Below are positions 9,160 to 19,600 of a stretch of DNA of 64,000 nt, piece by piece; position 1 is the first letter of the stretch, and the number at the start of each line of letters is the position of its first letter. Source of the stretch: Anarhynchus alexandrinus. Its lineage: Eukaryota > Chordata > Aves > Charadriiformes > Charadriidae. A program made the translations under genes and the position numbers. The notes under the pieces were generated by a model that saw only the letters and a program-made list of their open reading frames with translations, was not told the origin of the DNA and did no database searches. Where the stretch lies: positions 1,107,424 through 1,171,423 of the forward strand of contig VUYV01000081.1 in the NCBI GenBank assembly GCA_008711295.1. The letters are read 5' to 3'.

Positions 9160-10126
9160 CAAAGAGTTGCAGTCAATGGCTTGATGTCCACGTGGAGACC
9201 AGTGACAAGTGGTGTTCCTCAGGGGTCAGTATTGGGATCAACACTATTTAACATCTTTGTTGGTGACAGGGACAGTGGGATTGAATGCACCCTCAGCAAG
9301 TATGCCGACAACACCAAGCTGTGTGGTGCGATCAACACGCTGGAGGGAAGGAATGCCATCCAGGGGGACCTAGACAGGCTTGAGAGGTGGGCCCTGTGAA
9401 CTTTGTGAAGTTCAACAAGGTCTTGCACATGGGTTGGGGCAATCCCAAGCCCAAGTACAGGCTGGGCAGCAATGGATTGAGAGCAGCCCTGAGGAGAAGG
9501 ACTTGGAGGTGTTGGTTGATGAGAAGCTCAACATGAGCCAGCAATGTGCGCTTGCAGCCAACCACATCCTGGGCTGCATCAAAAGAAGCATGGCCAGCAG
9601 GTCAAGGCAGGTTATTCTGCCCCTCTGCTCCACTCTGGTGAGACCCCACCTGGAGTACTGCATCCAGCTCTGGAGTCCCTGACATAAGAAGGACATGGAC
9701 CTGTTGGAGCAAGTCCGGAGCAGGGCCAGGAAGATGCTCAGAGGGCTGGAGCACTTCTCCTATGAAGACAGGCTGAGAGAGTTGGGGTTGTACAGCCTGG
9801 AGAAGAGAAGGTTCCAGGAAGACCTTGTAGCAGCCTTCCAGTACTTAAATGGGGCCTACAGAAAAGATGGGGAGGGAGTCTTTATTAGGGAGTGTAGGAT
9901 GAGGGGCAACAGTTTTAAACTGGGAGAGGGGAGACTTAGATTAGATATTAGGAAGAACTTCTTTACTGTGGGGGTGGTGAGACACTGGCCCAGGCTGCCC
10001 AGAGAAGTTGTGGATGCCCCATCCCTGGAGGTGTTCAAGGCCAGGTTGGATGGGGCTTTGAGTAACCTGGTCTGGTGGGAGGTGTCCTTGTTCATGGCAG
10101 GGTTGTTGGAACTCGATGATCTTTAA
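9160..10126 (+). pseudogene. CR1 ORF2 remnant (reverse transcriptase)
   Basis: The C-terminal half of the CR1 ORF2 protein, which in an active element is an endonuclease and reverse transcriptase acting by target-primed reverse transcription in the nucleus. The RT motif [10 protein letters not shown] is encoded at 9208-9237. The catalytic box reads YADN at 9301-9312 where active CR1 proteins have F/YADD, so the second metal-binding aspartate is lost. The frame then shifts: the next open part (about 9380-9682) is in another frame, a TGA lies at 9680-9682, and the same frame resumes to 10126. The C-terminal part keeps family features such as SYEDRLRELGLYSLEKRR and [18 protein letters not shown]. 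The copy is clearly dead. Confidence 0.9.
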
Positions 10127-10163
10127 TGTCCCTTCCAACCCAAACCCTTCTATGATTCTATGA

Positions 10164-12054
10164 TAACAGCGACCAGCGACAAATATTTACCAACAGGTTA
10201 ACTTCTGTCATTTGGTCTCCAAAGGCAATAAATAAAATGACCCATCACCATATTGTTTTATTTGAAAGGGCACCTTATTTGCTTCTACAGAAGTGAGTCA
10301 AAGTTTAGCTAGCTCATGTAAGTCTGAGTAATGGCTCTCTCCTTTCACTACAACTCCCTTGAGTCTTTGTAAGAAAAATAGCGCTACATGGATTTCAGAA
10401 AGAACATGATGTACAAGAAATTTACATGGAGTTAGATAAAAGGATTGGGTCACTACCTTTATGAACTCCCTGTCTTTTCAGAGCCTTAGTATTTTTCTCT
10501 GCAACTGCCCTGCTGCAATCTTATATCCTTTGATGATAATAGGATTTTTCATGTAGTCACACTGTGTGATAACTGAGCGAATATAATTTCTTCTGAGCGT
10601 TCCGCACCCACTGGAGTAGAAGGGAAGTAGAATGAAACGTATATGGTGGCAAGACTTCTGAGAGGAGGCAAAAATTATTTGCAACTAAAACCTCAAGAAG
10701 CTCTTAGTAGGAGATATTTCTATTTGCTTAGGTATGATTTGTTAAAAAAATAGAAAGTGAAATGATCAGGCTAAGATGCAAAGCTTTGCAATTTTCCTTG
10801 ACGGTGCCCCGAAGGACCAAATGCATGAACCTCAGACAAGATGAATTTAGAAGAAGTATTAGCAATATTGAATCGAATGTGGGGCACGTTGACTAGTGTT
10901 TGTGGTGAGAGAATGGGAATTAAGATTCTGGGTTCCTTTTGCCAGCAATATATCTTTCCCAAGCCACTTAAATAAAAGGTTTGCCAGTGTTATTCTTACT
11001 GCATTACATTTCACACCTCTCAGTGGTTTAGTAGGTCCAATAAAATCATCTGTGGATTGGAGAATTCTTCACATCAGTACAAGCGGCAAATCTAACCTTT
11101 GGGGTGTCAGTTTACACACGTTTAAAATTGATGTGATATTGTGAGGTTTTAGTCAGATGAAAAGAAGTTTAAACCAAGTATTATGATTTAAAGAAACAGT
11201 AGAAATAAGTCAGATACTATGCTATTAACAAACACAGGCACTTCCACCTTCCCGTTATCAACCCTCTCCTTTTTAGTACATGTAAGAATTAAACAAAATG
11301 TTCTATATATTTCACTTTGAGTAATGGAAATTCCAAGGCTTTTGTGACACTCCTTCCACAAATAACACCATAACTTGTAAAGACATTTTCCTCTCTGACA
11401 GATAGTTTTTAGAGGAACTGCTAGGTCCTTTCACAAGAGAATGTTGAATCCTTTCCTGGAAAGCTTTTAGGCATCAGATCAGAATAGAAGACAGCATTGG
11501 CTCTTTGTAGATGACTTTATTGCTCATTTACTATATCCTCATTATGTTTACAGAACTACTTCTGCTTCTTTTTATTTATATTATTGTATTAATTTTTATT
11601 TGACAAATAGGGTAATTTCCCTCTTTGTTTTTAATATCAGTCTTATTTGTGTTGTTTGTTCCTCCTTCTCTGCCTTTCCTTGTGACTCATTGGCAGCATT
11701 CCTTGTCTTCATCAGGCAGAAGATTCCTTTTCCTGCTCCGTCCATTTCTGTATTTCGGAACCTGGGTGGTTGTTTTTCTTTTTCTTGGTTTTCTTCAGAA
11801 GAGAGTGGAGCAGCGATTGCTGCTCACTGGAGGACAGTACGGCAGACCACTTCGCTCTGTTGGTTGCCCGAAGGGCACGTTTGGTACCAATGACTGGTAA
11901 CCACTCACTTTAAGCTGTAGCTGCTCCAGGAGAGCATGCGTTAAAAATTTTCTATCATCAGTGGGATTTTCTTCATTCCTTTTGAAAAACTAAGACCCTA
12001 TTTAAGAAAACAAACAATGATGTAGGTCAAAACGAGGAACAAAGAACTACTTAC
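10164..12054. other. AT-rich non-coding stretch
   Basis: No gene recognised. It contains one possible SINE fossil at 10912-10972, listed separately. The rest is AT-rich unique sequence with scattered short open frames. Confidence 0.5.
10912..10972 (+). mobile_element. possible MIR-like SINE fossil
   Basis: Two blocks in the right order and spacing resemble the core of the MIR family: GATTCTGGGTTCC, TTTTGCCAGCA, then CCCAAGCCACTTAAAT. MIR consensus has a GGGTTC...CCAGCTCTGCCA block followed by TTGGGCAAGTCACTTAAC. The match is patchy. Confidence 0.35.
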
Positions 12055-12227
12055 AGACCTGTGCTGTCACTGCACATAAATGTTCTCCCATGACACTGGT
12101 GGCAGTCCTTCGATTTTCTTCCAAAAGAAGCCTTAATTGTGAGATGAAGCCAGAAGCCCTGCCACCACATTTCTTGCTCACTCTCTCCAGTACGAGTCCA
12201 AAGGAAGAATGTTGAGGCCAGAGGTTC
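12055..12227 (-). other. exon-like segment, 173 nt (B)
   Basis: On the minus strand a long pyrimidine tract ending TTCTGCCTTCCTACAG precedes the segment, and the donor is TCT|GTAAGTAG. Two frames are open across the whole 173 bases. One reads from N-L-W-P-Q-H-S-S-F-G through LVLERVSKKCGGRASGF to T-A-Q-V (phase 2 in, phase 1 out). The other contains TRTGESEQEMWWQGFW. I recognise neither. The next good minus-strand exon-like segment lies 261 bp upstream, so the two could form one spliced transcript. The exon may be non-coding. Confidence 0.35.
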
Positions 12228-12488
12228 CTGTAGGAAGGCAGAATAAGCAAAAGAGGAGCCCAACTGTGTGAGTTTCCCCATAAGTCAGAGAAGTTCATGT
12301 TCTTGTAATTTAAGTAAACCTGCTGCGCAGACATGCTTCCATTGCATCCTCCACATCTACTATCCATGTGGACAGAACTACAGTACAAGATGCACAAGTG
12401 AAAATCCTGTTGAAAGTCTGACCCCCCTGAATGTAAAAATTTTACCAAAAAAAGGACTAGCCGGCTTTCGGTGTTTCTTATCTCTCAC

Positions 12489-12783
12489 TTGTTCCAATGC
12501 ACATAAGTAAAGTCTATGTTGCAAACCCAGAAGTGTTTGTCAGAAGAAATGTCATAAGCTCTGATATTTCCTTTGCAGTACGAAGGGACTTCCACTGCTT
12601 GACACTGAGAGGGCTCTTTCCTTCGGCTGTGTCGCCAGCAGTTTAGTCATAAGGAGTAACTGATGAAAGAAAGTGGGACTGTTCATTAGCTTAACTTGTG
12701 CCATCTTGGCAAGGCTTGGGATTGCGTTTTTCATTTCAAGCCCAATGCTACTGCATGACACTGCAGAAGCAGCTTCACGAGCC
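12489..12783 (-). other. exon-like segment, 295 nt (A)
   Basis: The acceptor is strong (CGAGGCTTCTCCTCTTTCAG) and the donor is CAA|GTGAGAG. A frame is open from the acceptor for 77 codons to a TGA at 12552-12554, with protein-like content such as AKMAQVKLMNSPTFFHQLLL. The same frame continues upstream to an ATG at 12848 preceded directly by TAG. If spliced to segment B the stop falls 63 bases before the junction. That fits a final coding exon plus spliced 3' UTR, or a long non-coding RNA. Function unknown. Confidence 0.3.
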
Positions 12784-12848
12784 CTGAAAGAGGAGAAGCC
12801 TCGCTTGCCAAGGTTTCGTGCCCCGAGACACACAGCGGTGTCTGACAT

Positions 12849-14163
12849 CTAATGAGCGTGAGGCAAAGAGGACGCCTCTTTGTCAAAGCATTGGTAGTGT
12901 CTCTGCCTCTGTGCATTCACCTGTTTTCAGAACAGTCTGAAATTCTGTTGAAAGTCTGAGAGTCTGTTGAATGTGGTTGGAACTGATCGCTGTCTATAAG
13001 GACGTTCAAAACAGACCAATAAGCAGAACTGTATGGACTAACAGTGACAGCAGACTCACACAAAGCCACTCTGTCTCAGAATTGAATCTAAAAAGTACGG
13101 AGAAGCTGCGAGCCTTGCTTGTGCCATTAGTGAAATGCAAACAAACAAACAAACTGGAGTAAGAAATGGTACTGAGGGCTCACGAATTTAAGCAGATCCA
13201 TCAAAACTGAATTTATCTGAGAACCTTTAACTTCCCATACTTGATTCCCAAGAGCCATGTCAAAATATTTTCTCTACATATAACTTTTTAGCTGTTCTAT
13301 CCCTCTACATCTCTTTGTCTATCTGTCTACCTCTACCTAAGAAAAGTATCTAAAGGACCGAGTAAAAGTCTGCTTTTATATTGGCCTTAATACTGAAATT
13401 AATGAGCTTTTCTTTGATTTGCCTGGCTGTCAGAAAAACTCCTGGCTTCCACCCATCCACCAGGATAAGCTTGTTTGTCTAGTTTGCTTTTTCTGCACAA
13501 TTAGGCTCATTTCTCTTTGACATTTTGGTGACCTGATCCAGTTCATCACAGCGTCCAACCCTTTGAATTCAGCCTAAGCAGAAACCCACCACCATTAGTT
13601 CCTCTACTGTTCCTGAAGGCAGCGGCAAGTGTAAGGTAGCAATTGCTGTAGTTGTCCTAGAAATCCTTTGCTGTAGTTGTCCCTTCAAAATCCTTTTCTT
13701 CTTAATTAAGTATGTATGAAAAGCAGTCTTAAGCAGTATGAAAAGAAAAAGAATATGCCATAGTAATGCACTACAGTTTGATCCCCGAGAGTGGATGTCG
13801 CTTTCAGGTTACACGCAATCAATTTGAGTCAGCCTGAATCTTTTAAGAATGTTGGATTGGAAGGAATTTCTCTGTAGTAAATTAATAGTGTGAAAGCTAT
13901 TATCAACACTTGAAACTAAAACCAAACGTTCCAGCCAGCCGCAAGATGAAGTTAGAAAATAAGGAACAATACAGCCAAAGCAAATCAACCATGTTCTCAT
14001 TAGAGTCAATGGACATTTTGTCATTAGCCTTGATAGGAGTGGGATCTGTCCCAAATTTTTCACTTCTCCCACTAGAAGAAGGAAACTGAAATTCATGTGG
14101 CCATTTTCCCACTCCTAATCTCATTTCCTCATTTTCCTCCCTCTCCTCAAACCTACTTCTCCG
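12849..14163. other. non-coding stretch, no gene seen
   Basis: AT-rich unique DNA. A short ACAA run lies at 13138-13154. I found no repeat family or exon with both splice signals. Confidence 0.5.
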
Positions 14164-14173
14164 GGGACTTTCC
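14164..14173 (+). promoter_or_regulatory. kB-type motif GGGACTTTCC
   Basis: An exact match to the classic NF-kB site GGGACTTTCC, within a locally CpG-containing patch (14160-14230). Short motifs occur by chance, so binding is unproven. Confidence 0.3.
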
Positions 14174-14284
14174 GAACAAAGCAGCGAGTACGAGCGGAGT
14201 GCTGCAGAAAGGATGCGATAAGGCGCACGCAAGATAGATTAAGCTTTGCTGGCTATTTGCTGCATCAATGTGCTTTTCTTACAG

Positions 14285-14325
14285 CTTGCAAAACGTTGCT
14301 CTACTTAAGGCTGATAGAGATCCAG
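14285..14325 (+). other. exon-like segment, 41 nt
   Basis: The acceptor TGTGCTTTTCTTACAG is strong. The donor CAG|GTAGTTTG is moderate, and a second donor-like GTAAGC follows at about 14332. One frame is open and reads L-Q-N-V-A-L-L-K-A-D-R-D-P (phase 2 in, phase 1 out). There is no recognised homology. A short exon like this could also be chance. Confidence 0.2.
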
Positions 14326-16189
14326 GTAGTTTGTAAGCAAAAAACATCATCCTCTGCCTGCCCGCTTCAGTAGGTGATTTTCCCCCTCGGTGCTAAAAAT
14401 GGGAAGGTATTTTCATACCACTGAAGGCACTGGGGGGCAGTGTGAGGTAGTGAAGCGTGTGTTGGTGCAGCCGCCCTGCCATCCGCCGGGGGTGTCACTT
14501 CCAGGAGGGAACCCTGCCTTTGCCTGGCAGCTCTGCTGCACCTCCTCGAAGGGCGGAGAGTACGCGCGTATGCTCTGCCTCTTCTGGGGGGACCCATCAG
14601 CAGCTGAGTGACGAGGCACTGCAAAATAAACCATAGCCTAACGTTAACAAAGACTGACAGTCTGAAAGGTTCGACTTACTACGAACGTGCTGTGAATAGG
14701 TGGATACTCGTTTCTCTGTGGGACCACCTGAACTCTAAGAACCGGCGGAGAAGTCTCTGCGCTGCCTGGGTCTGCCACTGGGTCTGGCAAGAAAAGCACA
14801 TCTTGTCTATTGTTTCCAAAGTATAACTCTCCCTGATAGCAGAATATGAAGAGAGCTGCAGATTGTTATTGTCTGTTGTATGTTTTCTACTTGTTTTATT
14901 GTTTACAATTTATTATTTCTTATCTTGCACAAAAGCAAGCAAGCAAACTAATCAACTATATAACATCAGCTAACCTGGAGAGCAAACAAAGCTGCTGCAA
15001 GCAAAGGGGAAACAATACACAAACGCAGCATTTCCCAGAAGGTGCTTACGTAAATTATTGATTTTTATTTTTAACATCAGAGGGTACTGCTATTCTCATT
15101 GGCCTTTTACTTCAGAAAATTCTGGCTTGTAGCACATCACTGGAACTTCTAAATGATACAGAGAAACGGTGGAAACCTGGCAGTTTTTCAAACAACCAAA
15201 ATTTCTAAGGCTGAGGTCTTTATTCTGTAATTAAAAGTAGTCATTCATAAGCAGAGCATGGTCTTTACAAATTACTTCTATCAGAAAAGAACACTCTAAA
15301 AGGGTTGCAGTCTCATAGGCCTGACTAATCCCTACAGCGAGTTTCTCGTTCAAGAGCAGGGGAGCTATTACTGCTCTAATCACGGGATGAAGGCTGAGCC
15401 CTAGAAGTGGTGTTGAGGGGTAACTTCCACTCAGGTGTCTTAGGGAAGTCTGGCCTTGGGGCCTCCAACATGGCATAACCTAACATGCAATGTATAAGCT
15501 GGCTTCAATACGACAGACAGTACTGTTATAGTCCAGTGGAGCTCTTCATATGGTGTGTTGCTTCTGGTCTTAGGCCAAAAGTCATATCCAAAGTATATGC
15601 AGTCACTGCAGTATTTCCAAAATAAATCCTACAGCGAGTTGTGGTGGCCTCTGTCCTGCCCCAGTAGCCCTGCTGTTGGCATGGACTCCTCTTCATAGCA
15701 TCAGTAGTTGCATCTACGTTTTTCAAAAGGCACATACACCTGGAAAAGGGATGAAAGTGTTATGAGAAAAGCTGTTTGTGCACTTTATTCACAGACTGTA
15801 CTCAAAAAAGCAATCACACCTTGGCTCCGTAAGGCTCTCCTGGAGTATGTAAGGCTGTCCTGACTAAACCACCAACGGAATAAAATTTAATGTGCGCTTT
15901 TTTTTTTTTTCTTCTTTTTCTTATTGAGAGCTTCTATGGTAAGTGAAAACAAAACAGAAGAAAACAAAGCAAGCTATGAAAATCACCCATATCACTATGA
16001 CACTATTGCTACCCTTGTGGTATGCCTTTCAGCAGAAACATGGTTATTCCGTACTCGCATTTTAGGGGGGAGTTGATTTTGCAGCCAGGCTCGTACTTCT
16101 GCTTTGGATCTGTTTTACATACATAATTTTGATTGTCTTTTGCTACTCTTTTATATAACTGTATATAAGTATATAACTTATATATATAA
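14326..16189. other. unique DNA, no gene confirmed
   Basis: A GC-richer patch at 14430-14610 holds overlapping open frames on both strands. On the minus strand, GTGTATGTGCC at about 15738 follows a CTTTCATCCCTTTTCCAG acceptor-like tract and leads into a 69-codon frame (stop at 15526), but I see no donor. A TA-rich run (16155-16190) precedes the CR1. Confidence 0.4.
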
Positions 16190-16662
16190 GGTGCTGGAGC
16201 GAGTGCAGAGGAGGGCAACGAAGCTGGTGAAGGGCCTGGAAAACAAATCCTATGAAGAGCGGTTGAAGGAGCTGGGACTGCTTAGTTTGAGGAAGAGGAG
16301 GCTGAGGGGAGACCTCATCACTCTCTACAACTATCTGAAAGGACACTGTAGAGAGGTCGGTGCTGGTTTCTTCTCACAGGTAATTAATGACAGAACAAGA
16401 GGGAATGGCTTCAAGCTCCAACAGGGCAGATTCAGACTGAACATTAGGAAAGAATTTTTCCCAGAAAGAGTGGTGGGGCATTGGAATAGGCTGCCCAGGG
16501 AGGGGGTTGAGTCACCATCCCTGGGTGTGTTGAAGAGCCGTTTAGATGTGGTGTTGGGGGATATGGTGTAGGGGAGAACTTTGTAGAGTAGGGTGGATGT
16601 TTGGACTCGATGATCCCAAGGGTCTCTTCCAACCTAGACAATTCTATGAATTCTATGAATTC
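16190..16662 (+). mobile_element. CR1 LINE fragment
   Basis: A 5'-truncated CR1 running from GTGCTGGAGCGAGTGCAGAG to an ATTCTATGAATTCTATGAA tail. Same subfamily as 3800-4085. The inserted end abuts a TA-rich run, and CR1 often lands in such sequence. The ORF2 C-terminus is still open over 16190-16571. Confidence 0.93.
16194..16571 (+). pseudogene. CR1 ORF2 C-terminal remnant
   Basis: About 125 codons without a stop, covering the end of CR1 ORF2 downstream of the reverse-transcriptase core. Family features are [39 protein letters not shown] and the terminal LDVVLGDMV before TAG. It lacks the endonuclease and RT core and has no start of its own. It is a piece of a dead element even though the frame happens to be intact. 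Confidence 0.85.
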
Positions 16663-19600
16663 GATAAAGACAGAACAGGTGGTCATATGAACGCTATATG
16701 TGCCAGAAACCATGTTTCACATAGAAATGTACGTGAGATAAAACAGGGGTAAGTAGAGTCATCCTCTGTCTTGTACGGAGGACAGACCCTGTGAGCAGCA
16801 GCAGTGCTGAAGGCTGGCACTGCCAGAGACGTAGCCCGTATTCCATACAGTGCTGAGAAAGGTTAAAGCGGGGTTGTTGCCAACAGAGACAGACAGATGT
16901 CCAGCAGCGGTAAGTTGGGGTTTTTGGCATCATTAAGTTTATTGGCTGACCTCATATTTCTGAATAATACCCGGGAAACTACCAAATGAGGAAAAAGCTA
17001 CTCCAAACACTAATTAAATGTGTGCTTTCTCTCTCCTTCGGGCTAATTAGCACACGTCGAGGTTAAACCATGGAGAGTAAAATGTTCAGCTTAGAAAGAG
17101 CAAGAAAAAATACAATGAAAAAACCCAAATCTGATCGTGCTGTACTCTTATTGGAAAGCCTGTTTTCTTCTACTCGCTGTGGGTTGACAGTTCAGCCTTC
17201 TTTCTCTTTCAGTTCACCTAAAATCTCCAAGTAAAACTTGTAAAGTCACAGAGTTTCTTTAGTTTCACTAAGAAATGTGAGCAATCACACAAGGTTTGCG
17301 TGCCACTTGACCAACTTCACTTGGAAGCATGTGCATCCTTATAAAGCCATTGAGATATTTTGAGAACGTAGTGCTGATTGCCCTAAATTGCATGGAAGGG
17401 CAGCTTCTTCCAGGGAGCAGACCGGGGCCTGGGACTCAGACAATGTGACTAATATTCAGACGACGCCAATAAAGTGCCATCTTGAGTCACTTCAGGTGTG
17501 TGCAATGTGACAGGTAAAAAATGCTTATTATCGTTCTGTGCTGTTTTCCAAGTTTCAAGCCAGGGAGCAAATTTTGATCTGGCAAAATTAAATGTAGCTG
17601 TAGGATTTTTAAGCTGGAATTTTCATAGCCTCTGCATGCACATTTTTATACTGTGTATTGACAGACATCAACTTATCCTTGTTGTCTTTCATATCACATA
17701 TTAACAGGTAAATTAATACCTCCACACCAGTAATCATCATCATCTTTACATCTATCAGATTCCTTCTCTAAATGCAAACCCTAGCTTAATTTCCTACTTA
17801 TATCAAGGTGTGCAACCTTGCGTATTTTATTTGCATTCAACTATGCTATAATTATTCCAGTGTTCACAATAAAAAGTGACATCTATTCTCCAAGTGGATT
17901 CCTTTGGGATACTATAAAGCCCAAGTTTTAAGAAGAAAGGCTTTAAGAAATACTGAATACCAACTATGTCCATCATTTGTTCTGAGTATACACACATCAT
18001 TATTAAACTTAGCCAAGACCCAGTCATGTTGAAGAACCTTACGTTAAAATAACCAACAGTAGGCAAAGCTTCGGTCTCCATGAAGCGCTAGCAGCTGCTT
18101 TTTGTAGCACAGTATAGCTAAGTGGATGGTCTAATCGAACAGATTTTAAAATCCCAAGACAAAGCACACATGCAGTCAGCTTAGTCCCATGCAGTCCTCT
18201 TTAAGAAGTGGATCTTGAAGGACATTTTTTTATATATGCTTTAAACATCATGAAGAAAAATCAAAGAAATCTACTGTTCCTCTGCTTCTTCATTGGCATT
18301 TCAAGATATATGTCCTATATCCTATATCCTTCTCTCCACTTCTTTCCTTCAAGTCTGAACATGGAGCCCTGCTCTTGGGGGCAGAGTGATTCCACTATGG
18401 GTTTGTCTTTGTTGACCGATTGCACCGCTGTGGCAGATCACAGAACCACCTAACAGCTATTACTGAGTTCGGCCCTGCTCAGGGAGGACTGCAAAACCTG
18501 TTTCACACTGGATGTTTTCCCATACTAATGGAAATTGCTCTGAAGAGCTCACCAAAGCTATTGAGGCAGCCACAGCCATGACATAACGCTGGTTTCAGAT
18601 TGTACTTTTGTGGGCAAAACTTTAGGATTCACAAGGGCAAAATATCAAGAGATAACTCACATACTACTTTGGTATTTCTGTTTCTTCATGAAACTAAAAA
18701 GTCCCAAACTCCAAAATATGTACATTTTTTTCTGTACTCCAGTGGTTTGTGTATGTGGAAGTGAAGATTGTTACCTTAGACTCTTGCTCCTACGTGAGGA
18801 GGATACATGAGTGTTAATATGAGTCTGTCCTACACAGTGAACCATTTTCATTCAAATTTAAGTATCAGTACAGGACAAATCTAAGTGTTCTGGTAAATAA
18901 GATTGGACATCCAAGTGAGGACCTGGAAATCAAGCAATAGACAGTAGAGAGAAAATACTCGACAAAGCGATCTTTTTGATGGAGTATTCCTTCTTGAAAA
19001 CCTGACTTTTTCTTTGTGAAAAGTTGATAGTAATTTTGTTTGGAAAAAAAATGTGAAGAATTACTTCTTATTTACAATTCATTTAAAAAGCATTTAAATT
19101 GACCCCAAGCCAATTTACATCTGTTTGGAAATTTGTTTTCTGATTGATTGTCTTTACCGTGCAGTGCACCAGGATTACTGTTTGACCACATATTTCTCTT
19201 ACTATGCTGTATTCTTCTACCCATTATTTTTATTTTGGGTTTTTCAGTGACCTCAAAATGCCACGTGCATTCTTTGAAGTAACATGGTGTGTATGTTTAC
19301 ATTAGTGAGAACAGAGGTAGCATTACCTGGATAACCATGGAGATGTCACTGTTTGCAAAACACTTCCATTTCTTCATAGCAAAAAAAATTCCTCGTGTGC
19401 TTCGACAGCAAAGGAAACCTCAGCTACGTGTGCTGTGCGCTTGATGCCTTCCGAGCTTCGGTAATTTACTGAACTTTAAGAAGGGCAATCAGAGTGGCAA
19501 AGCAGCAATTCATAAGCAATTGCCATTTAGGCAAGAGGCATGAAATTTTTGATTAGGCAATTCAGGCATTGTTTAAACTGAAGTTGCAATTAGGTAACCT

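Larger units (their letters stand above)
8918..10163 (+). mobile_element. CR1 LINE, longest copy, interrupted
   Basis: The longest CR1 in the window, 5' truncated inside the reverse-transcriptase region and running to the TTCTATGATTCTATGAT tail. The RT-region sequence (TTGACACTGTCTCACACGAC at 8961-8980) stops at about 8994. It resumes at about 9090 with AATTGGAGAGACAGGGATC. The bases between are a separate CR1 tail, so the element carries a nested insertion. Without that insert the copy is about 1.15 kb. Its 3' untranslated part follows the stop at 10124-10126. Confidence 0.93.

Noticed and set aside
14669..14680. GGTTCGAC as a tRNA B-box
   Set aside because: No A-box or cloverleaf can be built around it.
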